Below are positions 30,465 through 41,100 of a DNA stretch of 56,578 nucleotides, piece after piece (positions within the stretch are counted from its first letter, which is position 1; the number at the start of each line of letters is the position of its first letter). The position numbers and the translations under genes were made by a program. A model generated the notes under the pieces. The model saw only the letters and a list, made by a program, of their open reading frames with translations. It had not been told where the DNA came from and ran no database searches. Source of the stretch: Fibrobacter intestinalis (GTDB lineage: Bacteria > Fibrobacterota > Fibrobacteria > Fibrobacterales > Fibrobacteraceae); the NCBI RefSeq assembly GCF_900167415.1, contig NZ_FUWU01000018.1, positions 1 to 56,578 of the forward strand. The letters are read 5' to 3'.

Positions 30465-31415
30465 ATGGCAGCATTCCTTCCGTACATTTCTCGGGCTGAA
30501 GATTTTGTCACGACACCAGAAGCAAGAAGAAACGGATTTCTTGAAATTGCATTGCGACGAAATGCCGAATCTATTCCCTATCTCGAACAGGGAAAAGCCC
30601 TGTGGGCGAAATTAAATTCAGAAACCAATTCCTGCGACGATATTATGAATCAGGTCGATATCCGTGAAGCCCTTTTGCTTGCTTCCGGTTTATCCGTAAA
30701 AGCCCAGTGCCATTTGACTGTGGATGACAAGACAAAACTTCTTGAAGAATTTGTAGATAGGGTTCTACGCCCCTGCGGCAATAAATATGTCGATGAAATT
30801 GTATATCGTTATCTTCTCGCATTAGGCGACCAACTCGGTGGAAAAATGCGAAACATCATTGGCAAAATAGCCGTAGAAAAGCTGTCCCGAAAAATTATTG
30901 CGCAATTGAGAGTTTACGGCTTTCCGTTTGAAATTCATCGAGGCGAAGGAAAATGGATGAATGGACAAAATTGCTTGCCAAACGACGAAAGTGCCGCAAA
31001 GGCGATTCGCTGGAAAAACGGAAACTATCCAAGAATGCTCATTCACAATACAAATATCCCAGGCGTTTCAAAAAATGTGGACTTTGTAGTTTTTAACCAA
31101 TTCGCCGAAGCCATTGATAAAAAGCATCTGGAACCGATTTTAAAAGACTACAAGAATTACATAGTCATGGGAGAGCTGAAGGGAGGCATAGATCCTGCCG
31201 GAGCCGACGAGCATTGGAAAACGGCCAGAGCAGCTTTAGATCGTATCCGGTCTTCTTTTAAAAAAGTGTACATCGCATTTATCGGCGGAGCTATTGAAAA
31301 GGCGATGGCTGAAGAAATATATAGCCAGCTTCAAACTGGAATGCTTGACTATGCAGCCAATTTGACAAATGACAACCAGCTGTCTTCCTTTTGCGATTGG
31401 CTAGTGAACCAGTAA
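30465..31415 (+). CDS. Type II restriction endonuclease, AvaI/BsoBI family
   Basis: 316 residues. The core motif ELKGGIDPAGADEHWKTARA near residue 225 matches what I remember of BsoBI/AvaI, with the catalytic Glu and Lys in ELK and a downstream His. The upstream Asp in KNVDFVVF would complete the site. Other family-like segments are YRYLLALGDQLGGKMRN and the C-terminal AANLTNDNQL. Those enzymes cut C^YCGRG; the same target is likely here but not shown. The gene starts one base after the methylase stop and appears intact. An active nuclease would require a working methylase. Confidence 0.85.
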   Translation: MAAFLPYISRAEDFVTTPEARRNGFLEIALRRNAESIPYLEQGKALWAKLNSETNSCDDIMNQVDIREALLLASGLSVKAQCHLTVDDKTKLLEEFVDRVLRPCGNKYVDEIVYRYLLALGDQLGGKMRNIIGKIAVEKLSRKIIAQLRVYGFPFEIHRGEGKWMNGQNCLPNDESAAKAIRWKNGNYPRMLIHNTNIPGVSKNVDFVVFNQFAEAIDKKHLEPILKDYKNYIVMGELKGGIDPAGADEHWKTARAALDRIRSSFKKVYIAFIGGAIEKAMAEEIYSQLQTGMLDYAANLTNDNQLSSFCDWLVNQ

Positions 31416-31483
31416 CCGCTACACCCTTGTCCCACTATTTTGGACTCTCCCATCAAATTCAACACCTCTACAATTTTCGCTAT

Positions 31484-31512
31484 TTGACCAATTCCGACTT
31501 TAGGATTAAATT
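31484..31512 (+). promoter_or_regulatory. Candidate promoter of the NfeD-family gene
   Basis: TTGACC (31484-31489), a 17-bp spacer and TAAATT (31507-31512), 28 bp before the ATG. Confidence 0.45.
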
Positions 31513-31539
31513 TACAAGGAACTTTTTCCCGGAATTTGC

Positions 31540-32991
31540 ATGAAACATTTTTTCAAGACTTTCATTCTTCTTTTCGTCCTTTTCCTGACCGAATTCACTT
31601 GGGCAAAAACCGCCGTCTGGATTTCCCTCGATGGCGACGTCGATCCGGGAATGTACGATTACGCCGCCCGCGCTATTGGCGAAGCCGTGCAGAAAAATCC
31701 CGACTACATCGTTTTTGACATCAATACTTTCGGCGGAAGACTCGATGCGGCATTCGATATTGTCGATACGATCATGGGAATCAAAAAGGCGAAAACCGTC
31801 GCGTTCGTTTCCAAAAAGGCGATTAGCGCCGGGGCTTTAATCGCCCTATCCAGCAAGGAACTCTATATGCTGCCGGGAACGACCATCGGCGACTGCGCCC
31901 CGATTGTGCAGAACAGCGACGGCACTCCGCAAATCGTCGGTGAAAAGATCCAGTCGCCCCTTCGCGCCAAATTCCGAAACCTCGCCCAAAAGAACGGCTA
32001 CCCGGAACTGCTTTCCATGGCAATGGTCTCTCCGGATTTGGCGGTTTACGAACTCAAGCGGAAAGATTCCGTCATCGCGGTCGAAGCGTCCAAATACGAA
32101 AAATGGAGCAAGCAGGACAAGGCTTTCTGGGGAACGCCCAAAGTTCTCGTGGACTCCGGGGAACTTTTGACCATGACCGACGAAGAAGCTGTCGCCCTGC
32201 AATTTTCCAAAGGAACTCCCGAAACCAAAGCCGCTTTTGAAAAGATGCTCGGCATTGAAAACAGCCACGAGATTGAATCCACTTGGGGAGAAAAAATCGC
32301 CCGATTTATCGCAGGCATTTCCGGGATTCTGCTGATTCTCGGTTTCGGCGCGCTTTATATCGAATTTAAAACGCCGGGATTTGGACTTTTCGGCATTGCA
32401 GGAATCGTTTTGATTGCCACCGTTTTTCTGGGACAATACGCCAACCATCTGGGCGATTACCTTCCCGTCATTTTGCTCGTCCTCGGCATCGGGCTGTTCG
32501 TCGTTGAAATTCTGGTGATGCCCGGAACTTTCCTTTTTGGCATTGCGGGCATCCTGTGCATGGGAATCGCCCTCGTCCTCACCTTCGATATTTCCAGTTT
32601 GCCTTCATTCATACCCGGCGTTTCCGAAGCCGGAACTTCCTGGCAGCCCATTTTGCTTTATGTGGCCGCCTGCGCCCTCATCGCCGTGCTCTTCCCCATT
32701 CTCGCTTCCAAATACCTGATTCCCCTTTTGCCCGAAGGCTGGACTCCCATGCTTAAAACCGATTTGGGAAACGCCACCTCCCCCACAGAAGATATGCGGG
32801 AAATCCAAATCGGGGAACTCGGAAAAGCCGAGACTCCGCTCCGCCCGGTGGGGCACGCCCGATTCAACGGCAAATCTTTTGACGTGCAAACAAGAGGCGA
32901 AATGATAAACGCAGGCGAAACCGTCTGCGTTACCGAAATAGCGGATGGAAGAATCTGGGTGGAAAAATCAGAAAATCTTCCCGTAGCCTAG
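31540..32991 (+). CDS. NfeD-family membrane-bound ClpP-class serine protease
   Basis: 483 residues. A signal peptide (MKHFFKTFILLFVLFLTEF) leads to a ClpP-like protease domain, with the nucleophile Ser expected in KKAISAGALIALSSKELYML near residue 90 and GTTIGDCAPI after it. From about residue 250 there are four or five membrane segments (FIAGISGILLILGFGALYI onward). The C-terminus (~430-483) is the soluble OB-fold NfeD domain (IGELGKAETPLRPVGHARFN). Members process membrane proteins, often paired with a stomatin-like partner; none is next to it here. The 3' end overlaps the convergent trpS by 24 bp. Confidence 0.9.
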   Translation: MKHFFKTFILLFVLFLTEFTWAKTAVWISLDGDVDPGMYDYAARAIGEAVQKNPDYIVFDINTFGGRLDAAFDIVDTIMGIKKAKTVAFVSKKAISAGALIALSSKELYMLPGTTIGDCAPIVQNSDGTPQIVGEKIQSPLRAKFRNLAQKNGYPELLSMAMVSPDLAVYELKRKDSVIAVEASKYEKWSKQDKAFWGTPKVLVDSGELLTMTDEEAVALQFSKGTPETKAAFEKMLGIENSHEIESTWGEKIARFIAGISGILLILGFGALYIEFKTPGFGLFGIAGIVLIATVFLGQYANHLGDYLPVILLVLGIGLFVVEILVMPGTFLFGIAGILCMGIALVLTFDISSLPSFIPGVSEAGTSWQPILLYVAACALIAVLFPILASKYLIPLLPEGWTPMLKTDLGNATSPTEDMREIQIGELGKAETPLRPVGHARFNGKSFDVQTRGEMINAGETVCVTEIADGRIWVEKSENLPVA

Positions 32992-33972
32992 CACTTCCCG
33001 AATCTGTTCCAAATGGGCGCGCGCCACAGGCCGCGCCTTTTCTGCGCCCGCGTGAAGAATTTCATCGATTCGCGTCGGATTCGCCATCAAATCGTTATAC
33101 TTTTCACGAGCTTCGCCAAATGTGCGTTCCAGCACCTTGAGGAGTTCCCCTTTGGCAAAGCCCCAGCCCATACCGCCCGCGCGATAAGTTTCCGCAAGAG
33201 CCGCCGTTTCTTCGGGAGTCGCAAACAACTTATAAAGGTTGAAAACATTGCAGGTTTCCGGATCTTTCGGGGCTTCTATCGGCAGGCTGTTCGTTACGAT
33301 TTTTCCGATTTTCTTTTTCAGCGCTTTCGGTTCCAAAAAAATTTCAATCGTATTGTCGTAGGACTTGCTCATTTTGCGTCCATCGAGTCCGGGTATGACA
33401 TCCGTCGTTTCCTGGATGAACGGTTCCGGGATCGTAAAGACATCTTTGCCCATCTGCTTGTTGAATCGTATTGCCACGTCGCGGGCAAATTCCACATGCT
33501 GTTTCTGATCCTTGCCGACGGGAACCACGTCCGCATTGAACATCAGAATGTCCGCATCCATCAAGCAGGGGTAGCAATAGAGACCCATGTTGATGTTCGT
33601 GTCCAGGTCTTCGCCGGCAGCGCGATTCGCTTCGACTTTCGCCTTGTAAGCGTGAGCGCGGTTCATGAAACCCTTCGGCGTGAAGCAGCTCAAAGCCCAG
33701 CTCAATTCAAAAATTTCCGGGATGTCGCTCTGTTTATAAAAAAGCCCGCGTTCGGGATCGAGTCCGCAAGCCAGCCAAGTCGCTGCGACCTTGCGAATAT
33801 TTTCCCGCATTTCATCTCCCTGGTGCACCGTGGTCAGCGCATGATAGTCGGCGATAAAATAAATGGTGTCGTAATCTTTAGCAAGTTCCAAAGCCGGACG
33901 GATGGCGCCCAGATAATTCCCCAAATGCGGGGTTCCTGTAGGCTTAATGCCTGTAAGCGAAATTTTTTTCAT
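32968..33972 (-). CDS. trpS: Tryptophanyl-tRNA synthetase
   Basis: Charges tRNA-Trp, a class I synthetase of 334 residues. The HIGH equivalent is IKPTGTPHLGNYLGAI near residue 16, and KMSKSYDN lies near residue 205. The intermediate DADILMFNADVVPVGKDQ binds tryptophanyl-adenylate in the family. Length is normal. Its activity feeds the tryptophan attenuator 17 kb away through charged tRNA-Trp levels. No T-box or other leader is evident upstream. It is 24 bp downstream of thyA on the same strand. Confidence 0.97.
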   Translation of the reverse strand: MKKISLTGIKPTGTPHLGNYLGAIRPALELAKDYDTIYFIADYHALTTVHQGDEMRENIRKVAATWLACGLDPERGLFYKQSDIPEIFELSWALSCFTPKGFMNRAHAYKAKVEANRAAGEDLDTNINMGLYCYPCLMDADILMFNADVVPVGKDQKQHVEFARDVAIRFNKQMGKDVFTIPEPFIQETTDVIPGLDGRKMSKSYDNTIEIFLEPKALKKKIGKIVTNSLPIEAPKDPETCNVFNLYKLFATPEETAALAETYRAGGMGWGFAKGELLKVLERTFGEAREKYNDLMANPTRIDEILHAGAEKARPVARAHLEQIREVLGYGKIF

Positions 33973-33996
33973 AACCGCAATTTAGAAATAATTCCA

Positions 33997-34809
33997 TTAA
34001 ACCGCAATCGGAGCTTTAATCGTCGGCCACGGGTCGTAATTTTCCAGACTGAAGTCTTCAAACCGAAAATCGAACAGGCTTTTCACGTCGGGATTCAGCT
34101 TCATGGTCGGCAAGGGGCGCGGCGTGCGCGCGAGCTGCTCCTTCGCCTGTTCAAAATGGTTGTGATACAAATGCAGGTCGCCAAAAGTATGCACAAAATC
34201 TCCCGGTTCATAGTCCAGCACCTGCGAAAGCATCAATGTGAGAAGCGCATACGAGGCGATGTTGAAAGGAACGCCCAAAAACATATCGGCACTCCGCTGA
34301 TACAGCTGGCAACTGAGTTTTCGCCGACCGCTTTTTCCCACACCCCCCACGTAAAACTGGAAAAGGCAATGGCAAGGGGGAAGCGCCATCTTGTCCACTT
34401 CAGCGACATTCCAGGCGCACACGAGATGACGACGGGAATCCGGATTGTTCTTCAGCGAGTCCAATAGATTCTGAATCTGGTCTATGTGCCCGCCATCCGG
34501 CGTCGGCCAGCTGCGCCACTGGTGCCCGTAAACCGGACCGAGGTCGCCGTTTTCGTCCGCCCATTCGTCCCAGATGGTCACCTTGTTTTCGTGCAGGTAG
34601 CGAATATTCGTGTCGCCTTTCAAAAACCAGAGAAGCTCGTGAATAATGCTGCGCAAGTGGAGTTTCTTGGTCGTCAGGCACGGAAATCCTCGGGAAAGAT
34701 CGTAGCGGTTCTGCCGCCCGAAAACGGAGCGCGTCCCCGTTCCCGTCCTATCGGAACGGTCAACGCCATTTTCCATAATGTCGCGTAATAAATCGAGATA
34801 TTGCTGCAT
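33997..34809 (-). CDS. thyA: Thymidylate synthase
   Basis: Makes dTMP from dUMP with methylenetetrahydrofolate. The 270-residue product shows [12 protein letters not shown] near residue 22, [20 protein letters not shown], the catalytic Cys in [12 protein letters not shown] near residue 150, [19 protein letters not shown], and [15 protein letters not shown] 34809 gives [15 protein letters not shown], the usual family start; the reading frame extends 11 codons upstream without support. trpS follows on the same strand. Confidence 0.97.
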   Translation of the reverse strand: MQQYLDLLRDIMENGVDRSDRTGTGTRSVFGRQNRYDLSRGFPCLTTKKLHLRSIIHELLWFLKGDTNIRYLHENKVTIWDEWADENGDLGPVYGHQWRSWPTPDGGHIDQIQNLLDSLKNNPDSRRHLVCAWNVAEVDKMALPPCHCLFQFYVGGVGKSGRRKLSCQLYQRSADMFLGVPFNIASYALLTLMLSQVLDYEPGDFVHTFGDLHLYHNHFEQAKEQLARTPRPLPTMKLNPDVKSLFDFRFEDFSLENYDPWPTIKAPIAV

Positions 34810-34860
34810 AGGACAAAAATATAAAAGTTCTTTTCCGAGCAATGAAGCTATCTTTGCGAC

Positions 34861-35391
34861 ATGGGACTAACGCACAAGCCGCAACCATCGAAACTCGTCA
34901 TGGGCTTTCTCGCCAAAGACGCCGAACTCATCGCACGAATCCGTCCGCGCCTTCGCCACATCTACGGTGAAGAGGATCTTGTTCTGGAGCCTTTCCCTTT
35001 TCGCTTTACCAACTACTATAAAGAAGAAATCGGCGAAAATCCCGTGCGCGCCTTTGTCAGCTACCAGAAACTCATCGAAAGGGAGACTATTGTCGATATC
35101 AAATTGCAGACAAACGAAATGGAGCTGGACTTTGCCAAGGAATGCGGCAGCGATGGGCTGCGCCCCGTGAATCTGGATCCGGGCTACATGACCCTCGGCC
35201 AATTTTTTTTAGCGACGACAAAAGACCAGCGGCAGCGGGTTTATATGCGAGACGGCATTTATGTGGAGCCGACTCTCTATTTTCAAGACGGGCACTTTCA
35301 CCCTTTTGAATGGACCTATCGCGACTACCAAAGCGAAGAATACATCCGTTACTTAGAAAACGTCCGCAAGGAATTGCGAAAAGTCCTTTAA
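34861..35391 (+). CDS. DUF4416-family protein
   Basis: 176 residues. The conserved family landmarks [16 protein letters not shown]-type start, [50 protein letters not shown] and [14 protein letters not shown] are all visible. The family's function is not known. It starts 51 bp from the thyA start on the opposite strand, so the two share a short divergent promoter region. Followed by a heptamer repeat array rather than a clear terminator. Confidence 0.85.
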   Translation: MGLTHKPQPSKLVMGFLAKDAELIARIRPRLRHIYGEEDLVLEPFPFRFTNYYKEEIGENPVRAFVSYQKLIERETIVDIKLQTNEMELDFAKECGSDGLRPVNLDPGYMTLGQFFLATTKDQRQRVYMRDGIYVEPTLYFQDGHFHPFEWTYRDYQSEEYIRYLENVRKELRKVL

Positions 35392-35439
35392 GGCTTGCGC
35401 TAAAAATTCATATTCAAAAGCGATTAGCGACCGGTTGAG

Positions 35440-35516
35440 AGTTGGGAGTTGGAAGTTGGAAGTTGGAAGTTGGAAGTTGGAACTGAAAACTGACAACTGA
35501 AGACTGACAACTGAAA
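35440..35516 (+). repeat. Heptamer tandem repeat, locus 2 (11 units)
   Basis: Six AGTTGG[G/A] units (35440-35481) are followed without a break by five ACTGA[A/C][A/G] units (35482-35516), all exactly 7 bp. It then reads ACCGAGTT, as does the array at 56389-56416. It lies between two convergent genes. Confidence 0.85.
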
Positions 35517-35553
35517 ACCGAGTTCGCCTCGTCTGAAAAAGAATTCCCATTTT

Positions 35554-37152
35554 TTAATTGTTTTCCATGCACTCCGCCGATCCATACGCACGGACGGGCT
35601 TTCCTAAATCGTCAAATTCCGTCGTGTAGCGGACCCGGAACGGAATACGATTTTCCGTTAAAGGAATCACCGCTTCCAAAGATTTGACGCCTGCGGCAAT
35701 CTGGCGATGCCAATCCCGATACATATCGGCGACTTCGGCGGGGAAAAGCCCCGAACGAATAACGGGCTCCGGATAATTGCGAATCAAAGGCGGAAGCCCC
35801 AAATCGCGCATGCAGCGGAAGCAAGGGCGCATTTCCTTTTTTTCCACCCAGTATTCCCAACAGTAGATATTTGCCTGTTCGCTGGCCATGCGGAATTTGC
35901 GTTCGCTTTCCGACAGGGACTGAATTTGCGATTTTTCTTTGGTGATATTCCGGATGCTCACAAAAAATTGCCGACTGACCGCGCACTCCCCGATAAGCTG
36001 AAAAGAACTGCGGATGCAGACCTTCTCGTCGCCACAGCACGCCGACTGGAGTTCCCGCCAAGTTTCGCATTCCTGTTCGGTTTTTGTCGAAATCACCGCA
36101 TCCAAAGTTTTCAAATAAAGTTCCCGATCCGCCGCCGACATCGTGTTCAAAGGATTCGAGCGGATGAGGTCCTTTTCCGACTGGTTCATTCCCATTTCGC
36201 GCAGGTATTTCTGGTTTACCCGCAAAACTTCCACTTGCCCGTCGTGATAATCGATTATGGCGGAACCGCCCACAAAATGGTTGAAAATCAGCGATTCCAT
36301 CGATCCCGGATTCCAAAACCGGTTGGCATCCAAAGAGTCCAGCAATTTCATCTGCGGCACAATCGCCCCGACCGTGGCTCCACTCAGCAATTTTTCGTAA
36401 TCCTGCTCGGGCATCGGCTTGGAATATAAGTAGCCCTGCACATAGTCGCACCCGATGCTGCGCAAAAAGTCAGCCTGTTCCACCGTTTCCACGCCCTCGG
36501 CAATGACGGGAAGTTTCAACCATTTCGCCATGCGAACGACCGAACTCAAAATAATCCCGCCACGATGATCGCCAATCGCCCCGTCCGGAATAAAATTCAT
36601 GTCCAATTTCAGCACGTCAAAGCAAATATCCTTGAGAGCCGCCAGCGAAGAATAGCCGCTGCCAAAATCGTCCATTTCCACTTTATAATTCAAAGCATGA
36701 AACTGGTCCACGGAATTCATGACGACCTTCGCCCCATGGACAATCATCGTTTCCGTAATTTCGATATGAATAAGATTCGAAGGGATTTTGTATTTCTGGC
36801 GAATTTCTTCCAACCGCTGGGTAAAATCCGGTTCTATCACATCGCAACGAGAGAGATTCACCGAGATCCGAACGACAGACAGATTTTTGTCCAGCATTTT
36901 CCGCAAAAAACGGCAGACCTGTTCAAACACATAGGCGTCCAATTCCGGAATACGCCGATTTTCTTCCAAGACAGGAATAAAATCCAACGGAGGAACGATG
37001 CCGTGTTCTGGAGAAATCCAGCGGACCAGGGCTTCCGAACCGATAAGGCGGCCCGTAGAATGGCTGAACTGCGGCTGGTAATAAACAGCAAACTCTCCCG
37101 CTTTTAGCGCTGACGGAAATTTTTCTAGAACCTCTTCCGGAGAAAAAAACAT
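35554..37152 (-). CDS. EAL-domain c-di-GMP phosphodiesterase with C-terminal PAS-like sensor domains
   Basis: 532 residues. The EAL domain is at the N-terminus (residues ~5-245) with the signature SEALVRW, ISVNLSRCD, HIEITETMI, DDFGSGYSSLAALK and VIAEGVETVEQA, so the residues needed for phosphodiesterase activity appear present. Two PAS-like regions follow (VEVLRVNQKYLREMGM, then ESERKFRMASEQANIYCWEY). No GGDEF domain and no membrane segment, so it is probably cytoplasmic. The usual order (sensor first, EAL last) is reversed. ATG 37152, preceded by GAGGT, is preferred to the longer frame. The gene ends close to the heptamer array. Confidence 0.88.
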   Translation of the reverse strand: MFFSPEEVLEKFPSALKAGEFAVYYQPQFSHSTGRLIGSEALVRWISPEHGIVPPLDFIPVLEENRRIPELDAYVFEQVCRFLRKMLDKNLSVVRISVNLSRCDVIEPDFTQRLEEIRQKYKIPSNLIHIEITETMIVHGAKVVMNSVDQFHALNYKVEMDDFGSGYSSLAALKDICFDVLKLDMNFIPDGAIGDHRGGIILSSVVRMAKWLKLPVIAEGVETVEQADFLRSIGCDYVQGYLYSKPMPEQDYEKLLSGATVGAIVPQMKLLDSLDANRFWNPGSMESLIFNHFVGGSAIIDYHDGQVEVLRVNQKYLREMGMNQSEKDLIRSNPLNTMSAADRELYLKTLDAVISTKTEQECETWRELQSACCGDEKVCIRSSFQLIGECAVSRQFFVSIRNITKEKSQIQSLSESERKFRMASEQANIYCWEYWVEKKEMRPCFRCMRDLGLPPLIRNYPEPVIRSGLFPAEVADMYRDWHRQIAAGVKSLEAVIPLTENRIPFRVRYTTEFDDLGKPVRAYGSAECMENN

Positions 37153-37218
37153 GACGACCTCACATTTACCCTTTAAAGATAAGCTTTTTTTACAAAAAAG
37201 CAAAATTCAACGAGAATG

Positions 37219-38115
37219 CTATTCTTGTTTTGCGGAACGCTGCAGTACATTTTGCCTAAAATCGGGAGTTAAATGCGCACAATTCGCCGCTTTCGGAGCC
37301 GATATGTAGATTTTCAGTTCCTTGGTAAAAAATCCCGTCATTTCAAATGAGGCCTTCCAGACGCTGGAATCCGGACATTCTTCCCAGGATTTTCGATTTT
37401 TTGCCTGCCATGCAAATTTTCCGCGCTTTTCAAAAAGGAAATCGTCGGATTTTGCCGGTTCATAACCGATTTGCGCCCAGGTTCCGAGCTTTTTGTTTTT
37501 CTGATAGAATTGCCGCTGCAATTGCACAAAGCGGGCGGTTTCCCGCTCCAACTCCGCCGCTTTTTCCAAATTCTCCTTGGCAGGATCCCTTTGCAGAACA
37601 AAAAACGACAATAGCACTACCGTGACAAGGGTCGCCAAAGCAAACAGCGTCTTTTTGGAAAGCGAAAAAGGCGATATCGAATTGCCCGAGCCTTCCCCGG
37701 CCACACGCAAAATCCGAAAGCGAAGAAGCCTTTCGGCTATCCACGACGGGAAAATCCAAAAAACAAGGGCGGCAACTCCAAAAAGCGATGCGCTCACAAA
37801 GGCGATCGGTTTCAGACATTCGACGAGCGGCAAAAGCTCGTCCTTGACCGAAAGCAGAATGGCCATCAGCCGCTTGTCCTCTTCAAAATTGTTCAAGGCG
37901 AATTTGCCGGTGAAATTGCTGTAGCGCGCCATGGCGAGATTCACCACCTGCGACGCAAAATCGTCCACGTATGAAAGCGCAAAGAACAGAACGCCAAAAA
38001 GGATTGCCAGAGCTAGAGCCACGATTCCCAAAAGGCGCACCGTACGGATTTTGGAAAATCCCTTTTCCGTTTCGGATTTCAAAAGGTCACTTTTCGGCAA
38101 AGCTTCTTCTGGCAT
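37219..38115 (-). CDS. Predicted membrane protein with three transmembrane segments
   Basis: 298 residues, no family recognised. Hydrophobic segments lie near residues 28-50 (LLGIVALALAILFGVLFFAL), 100-125 (PIAFVSASLFGVAALVFWIF) and 155-175 (LFALATLVTVVLLSFFVL). A charged ~115-residue C-terminal part begins KENLEKAAELERETARFVQ and has a pilin-like look (a Tyr/Gln-rich helix, then PDSSVWKASFEM with cysteines), which may be a periplasmic domain. ATG 38115 follows GGGAGGA. It sits 24 bp after the start-proximal end of nothing else on its strand except the downstream end of the acyltransferase fusion at 38140, so cotranscription with that gene is likely. Confidence 0.65.
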   Translation of the reverse strand: MPEEALPKSDLLKSETEKGFSKIRTVRLLGIVALALAILFGVLFFALSYVDDFASQVVNLAMARYSNFTGKFALNNFEEDKRLMAILLSVKDELLPLVECLKPIAFVSASLFGVAALVFWIFPSWIAERLLRFRILRVAGEGSGNSISPFSLSKKTLFALATLVTVVLLSFFVLQRDPAKENLEKAAELERETARFVQLQRQFYQKNKKLGTWAQIGYEPAKSDDFLFEKRGKFAWQAKNRKSWEECPDSSVWKASFEMTGFFTKELKIYISAPKAANCAHLTPDFRQNVLQRSAKQE

Positions 38116-38139
38116 AAATCCTCCCAAAAAACGGAACCG

Positions 38140-41100
38140 CTACTTGGTCAAAAGTTCCACGGCGAGTTTCTTGGCGGTCGCAAAATCCGCCTTGCCCGAA
38201 CCGAGCTTGGGCACTTGCTCCACTTTGAATGCGGCTCCCGGAATCATCATTTGCGGAATCCCCGACTTGCGAATTTCCCGCAGCAGTTCATCGGCATCCT
38301 TATCGCCGGAATAGAGCAGCACAATCCGTTCGCCTTTCACCTCGTCCGGAATCGCGACAATCACATAATCCATGCCAGCAAGAAGCCCCGTATCGTTCAA
38401 TTTTCCTTCGACGGCTCCCAAAGAAATCATTTCACCGCCGAGTTTCGCAAAGCGGCTGTAACGGTCCACGATAAAGACAAAGCCGTCCTTGTCCAAATAA
38501 CCCTTGTCGCCCGTCTTGTACCAGCGATGACCGTCGATTTCTAGAATCACGCTCTTTGTGCGCTCCGGATCCCGGAGGTAACCCTTCATCACCTGGCACC
38601 CGCCGATAAGAATCATGCCCTCTTCGCCCTGCGGCAATTCCTCGTTGGTTTCGGGATCGATGATTTTCACGCCGACTCCGGGAATCGGCATTCCGACCGA
38701 CTGGAGGTTCGCCCGCGGATCCGTGGTCAAAAAGTCGTCCAAAAGAACGTCTTCGGAATTGAACGTGGCGACCGGAGCGGTTTCCGTGCAGCCATAGCCT
38801 TCAAAAATGTCCTTTTTGAATTTTCGGGCAAAGAGGTCGCGAATTTCCGTGCGCAATTTCTCGGCACCGGAAAGAACCAGGCGCAGATGTTTGAGGCACA
38901 TCGGGTGCACCCAGCGGTTAATGCCTACCGCGCGCAAAAAAGTCGGCGTTCCTACGAGAATGGTCACGCGGTATTCCGCACAGACCCGCGCCATCGTTTT
39001 CACATCCGTCGGCTCGGAGCAAGTGACCATGGGGATTCCCTCCAGAAGCGGCAAAAGCATCGTCACCGTCAAACCGAACGAATGGAAAATCGGCAGTTCC
39101 GCAAGCATCACGTCGTGCGGGCGAATCGAAAAGATGGAATTGGCCTGCTGCGTATTGGAAACCAGATTGCGATAGGTCAGCATCACGCCTTTCGGCATGC
39201 CTTCGGAGCCAGAACTGAAAAGAATGACCGCATTGTCCTCGGGCTTCACCGATTTGGCAAACAGGAAATGAATCAGCCGTGCGGGAAGCAGTATCGACGA
39301 AGCAATCGCCAGACCGCGGTAGAGCGGACTTACGGATTTTTCCAAATCCTCCACGCAGACCAGTTTGCAGACAGTCCCGAGTTTAAAGAAATCCTGTCCC
39401 CGGCGCTGCAATTTGTTCAAGAACGCCCAACTCGTCAGAACCGTCTTGATTTCGGCGCATTCCATGCACTTCAAAACGGTATCGATTCCCGACGTGTAAT
39501 TCAAATTGACGCTGGTTTTCCCGACCGTCCAGATGCCGAGCAAAAGCGAAACCCCTTCCGGCGAAGGCGGCAGCATGAACCCCAGCCGTTCTTCCTTGGC
39601 AGCCATCTTCTCGATTGCGCGGGCGTAAATCAACACCTGCTGAATAAGGCCATAGCCCGTCAAGTGATTGCCCTGCGGGCTGTAAATGGAAACATGGTGG
39701 CGCACGCGGCGTTTCGCCGCTTTCAACCAGAGCGGAATAATCGTCGGGTAGTACGAAAGCGATTTCGCCCAAGCCGACATGGAAAGCTCCCGCAGGATAT
39801 TGCGCAACTTGGCCGGTTCGGTTTCCAGCGGGACTTCTTTTCCAAATGCGATGGAAACAATCCGGGTCGTCTTTTCGCCGAAATTGACGCTTTCATTCGT
39901 GTAGCTGTATTTGCCTCCCCAGACCCCCTGGATGTAGAACGGAATTAGGCGCGCACTCGTGTCCTTGACCGCCGACGAATAATCGATGGAAAAACGCCCG
40001 ATGTTGCAGGATTTGGCAAGCTCGCCTTCCGGAAACACGACGACGGCTTCGCCGTGCAGCAGCGCTTTTCGGATTTTCTCCATGGCGGGTTCCGGGTTGC
40101 GGCGGTTGATGCGAATCGCGCCCAAAAGTTTGAGAACCCCGCGGAAAAAGCCGTGCTCCGACTTATTTTCGTTCATCGCCAAGCGCAAAGGCCGAGGGGA
40201 AGACATCTGCAAAAGAATCCAATCGATAAGGCTCGTGTGGTTGCCAATCAGCAAAACCGGACCTTCAATCGGGATGTTCTCGTTGCCCGTCACCTTCAGA
40301 TTGTAGCGGAACACATAGTAGGCGCGGAACATCGTCCGCAAAAGCGACTGCGGAAAACGGATGAACGCCCAGACAAACGCGCCCAGCAAAAAGAGCGAGA
40401 AAACAAAAAGGAAAGTTTCACGGTCGATGTGCGTGAATTCGAGCAGAATCGCTTCCAACCCGACGACAAAAATCAAAAAGAGCATCGTCACCATATTGGA
40501 TACGGCGACGATTCGACCTGTGGAAACCGGGCGGGAGTATTGCAAAAGAAGCGAATTGAGGACCGTCCCCAGCGCCCCGAAAAAGAGGCCAAGAAAAGCG
40601 TAAAGCATTCGGATGATGACGGGATTATCGACCATCGGGATGAAGAATGCGCAGACGCTGCAGCCGAACACGGAAACGGGAATCAGCCCGACTTCGATAA
40701 ACTGGTGCGAAGAGCGCGAAGCGAGATAGCCGCCAAAGACCATGCCCACCGCCGAAAAGACCAGACCGTTCCGCACCACCGCCAAAAACGCTTCGCCGGA
40801 AAGGCTTTGGGAAAGCAGAATAAAGACCTGAGCCAGTCCCCAAAAAACCGCAAGCCCGATGATAATCATGCGCGAAAGGCTGATATACCAAGTCGCATGA
40901 AAAATCCGACCCGGCGAGCGAATCTGCAAGGATTCTCTTTCTTGACCCGTTTTGGGAATGAAAAACGCCGCCACCTCGGAAAGCACCGCCACGCCGACAA
41001 AAATCCAAAGCAGATAATCGACGCCCAGCAAAGTGGCCGATTCATGATAAAGGCTTATCACCCCGACAGACGCGACCAACGCCCCGATAATCATCATGGT

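Noticed and set aside
33013-34467. Plus-strand frame of 484 codons across trpS and thyA
   Set aside because: It spans two real genes on the other strand and has no protein-like domain pattern.
35440-35516. CRISPR array
   Set aside because: Units are 7 bp and contiguous, without spacers; no cas genes in the window.
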